Assembly (NCBI GenBank): GCA_910585565.1
Contig: CAJUFC010000087.1
Span: 1 to 11,836 of the forward strand
DNA: 11,836 nt
Direction: 5' to 3'
Source: an uncultured Eggerthellaceae bacterium
GTDB taxonomy: Bacteria > Actinomycetota > Coriobacteriia > Coriobacteriales > Eggerthellaceae
This document shows, one piece after another, positions 1 through 4,718 of the stretch (the stretch's first letter is position 1; each line of letters begins with the position of its first letter). The position numbers and the translations under genes were made by a program. A model generated the notes under the pieces. That model had not been told where the DNA came from. It saw only the letters and a list, made by a program, of their open reading frames with translations, and made no database searches.

Positions 1-23
1 AGACCATCAATAGCGTTTTTGAG

Positions 24-63
24 GAAACGTCCCTGCTGGCGCGATTGCTAGCAGGGACGTTTC
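24..63 (-). terminator. Perfect stem-loop after the lysis operon, probable terminator
   Basis: Positions 24-37 and 50-63 are perfectly complementary (14 bp, arm GAAACGTCCCTGCT) around a 12-nt loop. It lies 10 nt after the stop of the last minus-strand ORF, where an operon terminator is expected. The U-tract is weak on both strands (three T at the end of the stem, within the paired arm), so termination efficiency is uncertain. The symmetry would allow bidirectional action. It could instead stabilise the 3' end of the late mRNA. Confidence 0.6.
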
Positions 64-72
64 GTTAAGGTT

Positions 73-204
73 TCACGTCGCTGTCGAGTCAGCCCCCGCG
101 CCCGCCAGCACCGCCACCGCCTCCTCGGGCGTGAGGGCGGCGCACTCCTCGGGCTGCTCGTATGGCTCGCCGTATACGGCGGCCACGTCGATCGACTCCA
201 TCAT
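73..204 (-). CDS. Small acidic hypothetical protein (43 aa) coupled to the endolysin
   Basis: The ORF starts at an ATG (204-202) that overlaps the endolysin TGA (203-201) as ATGA, giving translational coupling. A purine-rich GAGAGGGG lies just upstream inside the endolysin gene. The product begins MMESIDVAAVYGEPYEQ, is acidic and Ala/Glu-rich (PEECAALTPEEAVAVLAG), and shows no membrane segment or signal peptide. It is the last gene before the stem-loop at 24-63. I do not recognise a family. Its position suggests an accessory to lysis or a remnant; the function is unknown. The existence of the ORF rests on overlap, ribosome-binding site and position only. Confidence 0.5.
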   Translation of the reverse strand: MMESIDVAAVYGEPYEQPEECAALTPEEAVAVLAGAGADSTAT

Positions 205-410
205 GCGCCCCTCTCGACCGCTGCCTCGAAGCGGGCAGCCCAAGGGGCGTCCGGCGTGCCCAGCTCGAACATGGGGATGTCGCACCCGTAGCAGGCGCGG
301 TGGACCATCTGGATGGCCGTCACCTCGTCGGGATGGGCAAGGGGGTGGCACGCGCTGCCGTCGTAGTAGACGAGGTAGCCCTCGCCGTTGGGCTGGTAGA
401 TACAGGGCAT
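201..410 (-). CDS. Internal in-frame product: endolysin C-terminal domain alone (69 aa)
   Basis: Met171 of the endolysin is preceded by a strong AAGGAG (420-415) four nt before the ATG (410-408), exactly at the junction between linker and C-terminal domain. Translation from here gives a 69-aa protein beginning MPCIYQPNGEGYLVYYDGS. Some phage endolysins, for example Lys170 of an Enterococcus phage and clostridial CTP1L/CD27L, are known to make a separate cell-wall-binding subunit that assembles with the full-length enzyme, by internal initiation or cleavage. By analogy this product may oligomerise with the full-length amidase. The start signal is seen directly; the role is inference. Confidence 0.55.
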   Translation of the reverse strand: MPCIYQPNGEGYLVYYDGSACHPLAHPDEVTAIQMVHRACYGCDIPMFELGTPDAPWAARFEAAVERGA

Positions 411-920
411 CTTGCTCCTTCGTTTCGTCGTTGTCTGTTGGGCGCCGCCCGTGATGCGGGCATGCAGCGCCCGCCATTTCGCGTTGTCGATATATGGTTT
501 GGGGCAGAGCTTGCGGCTCGCGTCATAGTGGCGCACCACATGGTCGGCCGGGATGCCGAACTCGCGCATGAGCATGGGCACCAGCTCGGACAGAGCGGCG
601 ATTTGCGCCTCGGTGAAGTCCTCGCCCGACGACACCACCTCGATGTGGACGCAGTTGGCGTTGTTGATGCCGTACCTGCCGTGCCCGTCGCCCACGGCCC
701 AGGTATAGTGCCCCCACAGGTCGCAGTTGTACTGGACGGTCGTGCCGTCCTTGTCGATCACGTAGTCGGCCGATGCCCGGGTGCCCTGGGGGTTGTACTC
801 GAAGTACCTGCAGTTGTCGAGCGCGGTGCCGTCGCCGGCGGTGTAGTGGATGGAGGCGTACTCCGGCCCCCAGCGCCTCACCGAGCGGTTGCGGACTCCG
901 TTGAACCTGACGAGGCGCAT
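201..920 (-). CDS. Endolysin, N-acetylmuramoyl-L-alanine amidase (Amidase_2 fold)
   Basis: Peptidoglycan hydrolase that cuts the bond between MurNAc and L-Ala during lysis. The 239-aa protein carries an Amidase_2/T7-lysozyme-like domain at about residues 5-150. Zinc ligands are readable as H25 (SIHYTAG), H131 (VVRHYDAS) and C139 (KLCP). Y53 and K137 sit where the T7 lysozyme catalytic Tyr and Lys lie. A short linker rich in Thr and basic residues (about 160-170) leads to a 69-residue C-terminal domain I do not recognise, probably for cell-wall targeting. There is no signal peptide, so export relies on the holin upstream. I chose the ATG at 920: it overlaps the stop of the preceding 29-aa ORF as TGATG and has AGGGG upstream. 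A GTG one codon earlier is possible. The gene also contains an internal start at 410 (separate entry). Confidence 0.93.
   Translation of the reverse strand: MRLVRFNGVRNRSVRRWGPEYASIHYTAGDGTALDNCRYFEYNPQGTRASADYVIDKDGTTVQYNCDLWGHYTWAVGDGHGRYGINNANCVHIEVVSSGEDFTEAQIAALSELVPMLMREFGIPADHVVRHYDASRKLCPKPYIDNAKWRALHARITGGAQQTTTKRRSKMPCIYQPNGEGYLVYYDGSACHPLAHPDEVTAIQMVHRACYGCDIPMFELGTPDAPWAARFEAAVERGA
415..420 (-). promoter_or_regulatory. Internal Shine-Dalgarno AAGGAG inside the endolysin gene
   Basis: AAGGAG on the minus strand, followed by CAAG and then ATG at 410. It lies in the linker codons and is as strong as any gene-start ribosome-binding site in the window. Spacing is slightly short (4 nt). 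It supports internal initiation of the C-terminal domain. Confidence 0.55.
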
Positions 921-1009
921 CACTCGCCCCTGATGCGCTCATACATCTCGGGCTGGCCCTTCTTTGGCGGATGGTACGTGAACGCGTTTTCGATTCTGTC
1001 GTTAGTCAT
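920..1009 (-). CDS. 29-aa truncated Acb2/Tad1 hairpin-family peptide
   Basis: A short ORF of 29 codons starts at ATG 1009 with AAAGGA six nt upstream and stops with a TGA sharing one base with the endolysin ATG (TGATG). Its product contains DRIENAFTYHPPKKGQPE followed by MYERIRGE. This matches the conserved N-terminal signature (F-T-Y-H-x-P-x-x-x-Q-x-x-x-Y-x-x-I-R) of the small phage proteins grouped as Acb2/Tad1 hairpin-domain (DUF7681-type) proteins. Some members are cyclic-nucleotide sponges that block CBASS or Thoeris. Family members usually continue for several tens of residues with a second helix and an EEAVMWANAAIARN-like motif. That part is absent here, and I did not find it in nearby frames. 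It may be a decayed remnant, or a leader peptide coupling translation to the endolysin. Confidence 0.65.
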   Translation of the reverse strand: MTNDRIENAFTYHPPKKGQPEMYERIRGE

Positions 1010-1109
1010 GGTTGATCCTTTCGTTCTAAAAATGCAAGATATGTTCCCGATTAAGTCGTTTTCGTTCGGATTCTTCTGAAAACGTATGCATATTGCGCAA
1101 AACCGCGCG
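1010..1109 (-). other. AT-richer spacer between holin and the 29-aa ORF
   Basis: A 100-nt stretch noticeably richer in A/T than its surroundings. It holds the AAAGGA ribosome-binding site of the 29-aa ORF near 1016-1021. I see no convincing -35/-10 pair and no terminator-like hairpin. A 21-codon ORF inside it lacks a ribosome-binding site. It could host a weak lysis promoter, but nothing in it proves that. Confidence 0.35.
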
Positions 1110-1415
1110 CTATTCGCCCTTGCCCGTGCCGACCTCGGCCAGCGCGTCCAGCCACCCGCAGGTCACGCCCACGGACTTGTAGGCCGCATACGCCACCTGC
1201 ATGCCTCCGACCGCCGCCATGAGGCACGTGACCCATGCGGCAGGCGTGGCGGGCACCCCGCCCACGAGCGCCGCCACGACGCCCGCCAAGAGCGACGTGC
1301 CGATTGCCAGCCAGCGGGCGGCGTTCCCAGAAACGGTCTTGTTGCGGATGAGCGCGACGACGTACGGCACCACGAGGGCCGTCACCACCAGCGCGATCGC
1401 TTCGATTCCTGTCAT
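1110..1415 (-). CDS. Phage holin, three predicted membrane segments
   Basis: A 101-aa membrane protein expected to form the lysis lesion in the cytoplasmic membrane and release the endolysin. Three hydrophobic stretches are visible at about residues 5-23, 33-54 and 58-78. They are separated by a basic loop (RNKTVSGNAAR) and a Pro-containing turn, and followed by a short hydrophilic, acidic tail (EVGTGKGE). The start is the ATG at 1415, preceded by AGGAGG at seven nt; that ribosome-binding site overlaps the TAG of the upstream coiled-coil gene (1429-1427). A longer in-frame reading to 1892 exists but is only the shadow of that upstream gene. The exact Pfam holin family was not identified; identity rests on size, topology and position before an amidase. 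Confidence 0.8.
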   Translation of the reverse strand: MTGIEAIALVVTALVVPYVVALIRNKTVSGNAARWLAIGTSLLAGVVAALVGGVPATPAAWVTCLMAAVGGMQVAYAAYKSVGVTCGWLDALAEVGTGKGE

Positions 1416-1426
1416 GATGATTCCTC

Positions 1427-1882
1427 CTAGATCTCTTTCGCGTACAAGAAGTTGACCTGCTGCTTGACCTCCTTCATGTCCTGCTGCAGCTGGTGCGAGC
1501 CTGACTGGGAGAGCTTGAGGTCGTTGTGCAGGGCCTCGTTCGACACGACCACCTGCTCCATGAGCGTCTTGAGCGCGCCCATGAGGGCGTTCGACTCGTG
1601 CATGGCCTCGACCATCTGGCCCTTTATCTCGGCCATCTCGCGCTCGTGCTCGGCGTGGGCCTTGGCCTCCTCGGCCTTGCGCTGCTCTCGCTGCTGCTCG
1701 ATCTCCAGCTCGGCCTTCGCCTTCTCCTTCTCCAGCTCGGCCTGCCGCTCGGACCTCTTGTCGAGATGGGCCAGGAGGCGCCACCCGAAGATGGCAGCGA
1801 CGCCCACGAACATGAGGCCCAGGAACCACTCGGGGCCGTAGCCGCCGGCCGTCCTGACGAACTCGACTGCCGCCTCGTCCAC
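1427..1882 (-). CDS. Membrane-anchored coiled-coil lysis accessory protein (UviB/BhlA-like layout)
   Basis: A 151-aa protein with one hydrophobic segment near the N-terminus (about residues 18-37, PEWFLGLMFVGVAAIFGWRL). A long charged helix follows, rich in Glu, Lys, Gln and Ala (about 41-140), with clear coiled-coil character. The layout resembles UviB/BhlA-type holin-associated proteins, which also sit directly upstream of a holin. A second holin or antiholin is an alternative. The start is a GTG at 1882, supported by AAAGGGGG 9 nt upstream; an out-of-frame ATG at 1889 is ignored. Its start lies only 34 bp from the left inverted repeat of the fibre cassette, so transcripts reaching the lysis genes must cross the invertible segment. 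Confidence 0.7.
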   Translation of the reverse strand: MDEAAVEFVRTAGGYGPEWFLGLMFVGVAAIFGWRLLAHLDKRSERQAELEKEKAKAELEIEQQREQRKAEEAKAHAEHEREMAEIKGQMVEAMHESNALMGALKTLMEQVVVSNEALHNDLKLSQSGSHQLQQDMKEVKQQVNFLYAKEI

Positions 1883-1916
1883 TCCGCATCACCCCCTTTC
1901 GCTGCTCAGATAAAAC

Positions 1917-1947
1917 GGACGTTTGATTTTCGCTGCATCGACGTGGG
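1917..1947 (+). repeat. Left inverted repeat of the fibre switch
   Basis: These 31 bp match the reverse complement of 2957-2987 at 29 positions, with a perfect 13-bp core GGACGTTTGATTT (1917-1929). The only mismatches are at 1930 and 1941. Homology stops abruptly on the outer side: CAGATAAAAC here against AAGGAATGG at the other copy. It encodes TFDFRCI in the frame that continues the fibre after inversion. Probable crossover site. Confidence 0.75.
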
Positions 1948-2446
1948 CGCCGACCGGCTTGCGGACGGGTCGGGCAACGCCGGCTTCACGCTCCAGTGCC
2001 GCTCGGTCGTCGGCGACGAACGGCAGATGGGCGCGTCCTCGAAGTCTGGCGGCTGGGCCGCATCCGACCTCCGCGCGTGGATGCAAGACGAGATGTATCC
2101 CGCGCTTCCCGACGACGTGCGGGCCGCCGTCAAGACGGTCGCCAAGGGCTACAACCCCGAGGGCGGCTCGAAGGTGTCCGAATCGGCCGACCGGCTTTTC
2201 ATCATCTCCTACAAGGAGCTGTTCGGCTCCGGCAAGTACGGGGACGACGGAGCCTGGTACCGGTACTGGGCCGAGCACACCGCCGCAGAAGACCGGATAA
2301 TGCGCACCCTCGCCGGAGAGGCGAGGATATGGTGGCTCCGCAACCAGATCATCGACGGGAACTACAGCAACGTGACGCACCTCGGGGGAGAGAATCGCAA
2401 CCCCCAGACGAGCTGGCGGTACGCGGTCCCCTGCTTCTGCGTGTAG
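1919..2446 (+). CDS. Silent alternative fibre C-terminal domain (DUF6273-like), no own start
   Basis: This plus-strand reading frame encodes 175 residues homologous to fibre residues 367-542. It begins TFDFRCIDVGADRLADG and ends YAVPCFCV before TAG. Between these are DUF6273-like landmarks: GGWAASDLRAWM, a MYPALPDDVRAAVK stretch, a DRLFIISYKELFG stretch, WWLRN, and a Tyr/Asn-rich tail (NYSNVTHLG). Such domains form receptor-binding tips at the ends of phage fibres. There is no promoter, ribosome-binding site or credible start; the frame merely stays open through the antisense of the 1427-1882 gene. The coding frame is intact, so it is a reservoir copy rather than a decayed gene. It would be expressed only after inversion. 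Confidence 0.75.
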   Translation, partial: TFDFRCIDVGADRLADGSGNAGFTLQCRSVVGDERQMGASSKSGGWAASDLRAWMQDEMYPALPDDVRAAVKTVAKGYNPEGGSKVSESADRLFIISYKELFGSGKYGDDGAWYRYWAEHTAAEDRIMRTLAGEARIWWLRNQIIDGNYSNVTHLGGENRNPQTSWRYAVPCFCV

Positions 2447-2472
2447 CCGTGAACTCATACGCAGAAGCAGGG
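2429..2472. repeat. 14-bp perfect inverted repeat at the facing fibre stops
   Basis: CCCTGCTTCTGCGT (2429-2442) is exactly complementary to 2459-2472 across a 16-nt spacer holding both stop codons (2444-2446 and 2455-2457). Each arm encodes the shared C-terminal PCFCV. The arrangement forms a 14-bp hairpin at the axis of the invertible segment. No T-tract follows it on either strand, so it is not a classical terminator. It may arise simply from the conserved ends, or may limit antisense transcription or mRNA decay. Confidence 0.7.
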
Positions 2473-4083
2473 CGCTATCCCGAACTGGTAGGACGTGTTC
2501 TTGCTGCAGCTCGTGACGGTGCCGCGCTCGTTGTAGGCTTTCCAGTTCCCAATGGAGCCGTTGCTGTCCGAGGTCGGCCAGAGCACGGCCTCGCCTTCGT
2601 GGTGCTTCACGAGATACGGGTACGTGTTCGAACCGGTCGGGTCGAACGGCGGGCAGTGCCCCGCGTAGTAGGCGTACACAGGGGGGTTGACGAAGCGGTC
2701 GGCGTACAGCGGGTGCATGAGGAACACGTTCTCCTCGAGGTCTTCCGTCTGCACCGATTCGGTTCGGTAGACGTTTCTCAGCACGTCTTTCACGGCCGCT
2801 CTGACGGCGTCCTCAAGCCCCGGCATCACGGTCTCCCGGCAGTACCTGCGGAACCCCGACGTCTCATACGGACATCCGCTCTGGCGCATGCGCGAGATGC
2901 AGTCGACGCTCTGGAGTGTGAACCCCGCGTTGCCGCCGTCGGCGAGCCTGTCCTGCCCCACGCCGATGCAGCGGAAATCAAACGTCCCCATTCCTTGGAC
3001 GGTCACGGGCTTGGTCTGCCCGACCAGGTGCGCGTACAGTTCTGGGTTGGCTGCCGCATGCGCAGACATCGCGTCCAGCTCGTCCCACGACGCGTCCGCA
3101 AGCGCCTCCGGAACGGGAGGCCGGTAGCGCAAGAAGAACGCCTTGGGCGCGATCCAGTCCACGTCGGTGTCCGTCGTGGCCTTCGCTCCGCCCGCGTCGC
3201 GCCACGAGTCAGCCGCCCAACCCTCGGTCGCGCTCGCGGGGTACGCCTCCGGCAGCAAGAGCTTGCCGCCGTACGCCTGCGCCAGCACCTGCTGGGTCGC
3301 GCCGTCCTCCCACGCGCCGCCGTTGGCGTCGAACACGGCAGGCACCTTGAGGGCGAGCGATTCGGGCGTCGCCCACGCGGCGTCCCCGTCGGCGTCGGAC
3401 GCCTTGACGAGTATGTCGCCCTTCTTGCCGCCGGCCGGCAGCGCGACGGGGGCTTGCTGCCATTCCGGGTCGCCGCTCTCGCCCACGCCCATGACCTGCC
3501 CGGGGACGCCGCCTTGCGGCACGCCCGCGCCGGCGTCCCCCTTGGGGCCTGGCTCGCCTTGGGGTCCCTGCTCGCCGGGGTCGCCCTTGGGGCCTGCCTC
3601 GCCCGCGTCCCCCTTGGGGCCTTGGGGGCCTGTCGCGCCTGTCGCGCCCTTGTCGCCCTTAGGGCCTTTTATGTCGACCGGCGCGGGGTTCTCCCTGCCC
3701 TTGTCGTTGGCCCACGAGATGACGCCCTCGCTGCTCACGCTCGGGGTGTAGGTCGCGCCGTCCAGCTCGCCCGCCGCCAGCTTGCTCTCTATGTCTGCCA
3801 CGAGGTCGCGCGCGTCGATGACGACGGCCTCTATCTCGCCAGTGGCTGCGTTGACGGCCTCGGCGACGATGGCGTCCTCCATGTCCTTGACCTGCGACGT
3901 GACAAGCTCCGCCATGTCCTCGATGGTGGAGACGCGCTTGACCGCGCCGGGCGCGAAGCAGATGTACGCCGCTCTGCCGTCCTTGGCGTCCGGGTCGTCG
4001 GAAAGCACGATGGCCCACTCGCCAGGGAGCAGCTTCATGGGATCGAAGCGCAGGTGCGCTCCGCGTCTCAGCTGTATGGGCAT
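2455..4083 (-). CDS. Collagen-like tail fibre with switchable DUF6273-like tip
   Basis: A 542-aa receptor-binding fibre. Residues 1-55 are a conserved attachment region (IQLRRGAHLRFDPMKLLPGE, then AAYICFAPG) as seen in upper-baseplate or fibre proteins. Residues 50-105 are helical. Sixteen Gly-X-Y triplets (140-187) should form a collagen-like triple helix. A Gly/Ala-rich region (190-300) and a conserved PEALADASWDELDAMS stretch (about 325-340) follow. From 367 to the end lies the DUF6273-like tip (TFDFRCIGVGQDRL to YQFGIAPCFCV). The ATG at 4083 directly follows the TAG of the upstream gene (TAGATG). The tip is the expressed arm of the invertible segment, so sequence after residue 366 probably alternates between phage siblings. 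The tip lacks the WWLRN and GGW landmarks kept in the silent copy, so it is a divergent domain. Confidence 0.85.
   Translation of the reverse strand: MPIQLRRGAHLRFDPMKLLPGEWAIVLSDDPDAKDGRAAYICFAPGAVKRVSTIEDMAELVTSQVKDMEDAIVAEAVNAATGEIEAVVIDARDLVADIESKLAAGELDGATYTPSVSSEGVISWANDKGRENPAPVDIKGPKGDKGATGATGPQGPKGDAGEAGPKGDPGEQGPQGEPGPKGDAGAGVPQGGVPGQVMGVGESGDPEWQQAPVALPAGGKKGDILVKASDADGDAAWATPESLALKVPAVFDANGGAWEDGATQQVLAQAYGGKLLLPEAYPASATEGWAADSWRDAGGAKATTDTDVDWIAPKAFFLRYRPPVPEALADASWDELDAMSAHAAANPELYAHLVGQTKPVTVQGMGTFDFRCIGVGQDRLADGGNAGFTLQSVDCISRMRQSGCPYETSGFRRYCRETVMPGLEDAVRAAVKDVLRNVYRTESVQTEDLEENVFLMHPLYADRFVNPPVYAYYAGHCPPFDPTGSNTYPYLVKHHEGEAVLWPTSDSNGSIGNWKAYNERGTVTSCSKNTSYQFGIAPCFCV
2957..2987 (-). 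repeat. Right inverted repeat of the fibre switch
   Basis: Partner of 1917-1947 in opposite orientation, 29 of 31 bp identical, containing GGACGTTTGATTT (2987-2975 on the minus strand). It lies inside the fibre gene at codons 366-376 (GTFDFRCIGVG), exactly where the constant stem ends and the variable tip begins. Beyond it the two cassettes stay related for about 60 bp (down to FTLQ) and then diverge. Confidence 0.75.
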
Positions 4084-4470
4084 CTAGTCCTCCAACATCC
4101 AGTCGATCTCCAGTATCTCGGTGCCGCTCAGCTTCCCGATGACCTCGGTCGCGGGCACCGTGAACAGCTTGGGCTCGTGCTCTATCGCCGAGATGGGGGC
4201 AAGCCGCTCCGCGAACTCGCCGAACCTCGCGCTGGCTGGCGATATGCCGAACTGGCCGGTGGGCTCGCCGTCCTCGCCGACCAGCTCCTCGCCGAGCTCT
4301 TTGATGAGCTCGTCGCGCATGCCGACGTATTCGACGAGCTCGTTTGCGAGCGCGCGCGTGTTGCGGGCCGCGGCATATCCCAGGATGTCTGTTCTGCCTA
4401 GGTGCCTCTTCAGGGCGTCGCACATCTCGTCCATGGCTGCGTTCGTGTATGTCCTGCCTTCTAGTCGCAT
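4084..4470 (-). CDS. DUF1617-like small tail protein (128 aa)
   Basis: A small, mostly helical protein. It begins MRLEGRTYTNAAMDEMCDAL and includes RNTRALANELVEYVGMRDEL, then a Gly/Glu stretch (EELVGEDGEPTG) and ISPASARFGEFAERLAPISA. This pattern of a conserved RN, a helical middle, a short acidic loop and a beta-rich end resembles DUF1617 phage proteins. Those are usually encoded next to baseplate or fibre genes in Gram-positive siphophages; their function is not established. The ATG at 4470 overlaps the previous gene by 10 nt, and its TAG abuts the fibre ATG. I infer a baseplate or fibre-attachment accessory. The family assignment is from memory of the pattern and is moderate. Confidence 0.6.
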   Translation of the reverse strand: MRLEGRTYTNAAMDEMCDALKRHLGRTDILGYAAARNTRALANELVEYVGMRDELIKELGEELVGEDGEPTGQFGISPASARFGEFAERLAPISAIEHEPKLFTVPATEVIGKLSGTEILEIDWMLED

Positions 4471-4706
4471 CTCTTGTATCCCTTTCCCTCGTAGTGCTCG
4501 GCTTCCTCGACTGGTATCACGACGGCGACTCCGTTCTTCTCGACCCAGCAGCCGCTCTCGGCGGTGCCGTACGGGTCGATGCTGTCTTCGTCGTCTTCGT
4601 CGTACAGGCCGTAGCCGTTCGACAGGTAGTGGTCCAGCTCATCGTCTGGGACCATCGCGAGTATTCCGTTCTTCTGGACGATCCGGTGCGCGAGGGTCAC
4701 TTCCAT
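4461..4706 (-). CDS. Small acidic protein with two 27-residue repeats (81 aa)
   Basis: Residues 10-36 (VQKNGILAMVPDDELDHYL...) and 55-81 (VEKNGVAVVIPVEEAEHYE...) align without gaps at 11 of 27 identities, sharing K-N-G, P, E, H-Y, G-Y and the final D. A very acidic linker (YDEDDEDSIDPYG) joins them. The unit (K-N-G, short beta strand, Pro, acidic helix, Y-x-x-x-G-Y) resembles a common motif in tiny phage virion proteins, but I cannot name a family. The start ATG has GGAAGGAG four nt upstream. It follows the tail-tip gene by 12 nt and overlaps the next gene by 10 nt. A minor tail component or assembly factor is likely; no catalytic motif is visible. Confidence 0.7.
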   Translation of the reverse strand: MEVTLAHRIVQKNGILAMVPDDELDHYLSNGYGLYDEDDEDSIDPYGTAESGCWVEKNGVAVVIPVEEAEHYEGKGYKRCD

Positions 4707-4718
4707 GCCGGCTCCTTC

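Larger units (their letters stand above)
1917..2987. other. Putative invertible segment carrying alternative tail-fibre tips
   Basis: About 1,071 bp bounded by the 31-bp inverted repeats. It holds the expressed fibre C-terminal domain (minus strand) and a silent homologue (plus strand) facing it. The arms are almost equal (about 530 and 533 bp to their stops), so the segment is close to mirror-symmetric around 2450. Both copies enter the repeat in the same reading frame (ACG TTT GAT TTY CGC TGC ATC). Inversion would therefore fuse the silent copy to fibre residues 1-366 without frameshift, giving a 541-aa fibre. No invertase gene is present in the window. Comparable tail-fibre inversion is known from Mu (Gin), P1 (Cin) and shufflons. 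Confidence 0.72.

Noticed and set aside
50..63. GGGACGTTT in the terminator stem as a further recombination site
   Set aside because: Only 9 bp match the core of the fibre repeats. A 9-mer match is not rare in a window this size on both strands, and a palindromic terminator explains it.
1026..1091. 21-codon minus-strand ORF in the holin-endolysin spacer
   Set aside because: No ribosome-binding site, no recognisable sequence, and it does not connect to neighbouring genes.
1110..1892. 260-aa minus-strand ORF containing the holin as its C-terminus
   Set aside because: The N-terminal part is Arg/Gly-rich shadow of the coiled-coil gene. The holin has its own AGGAGG and ATG at 1415.
1889..2458. 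189-codon minus-strand ORF starting ATGA over the fibre stop and running to the lysis genes
   Set aside because: It is antisense to the silent cassette, whose plus-strand reading has clear homology to the fibre tip. The minus-strand product is low-complexity Val/Arg/Gly-rich, a usual shadow in GC-rich DNA.
1919..3000. Diversity-generating retroelement (variable repeat in the fibre tip)
   Set aside because: No reverse transcriptase or near-identical template/variable repeat pair is visible. The tips differ throughout rather than at adenines, and the arrangement fits inversion better.
1996..4401. 801-codon plus-strand ORF across the fibre and DUF1617-like genes
   Set aside because: Arg/Val/Ala-rich shadow of well-supported minus-strand genes; no homology or ribosome-binding site.
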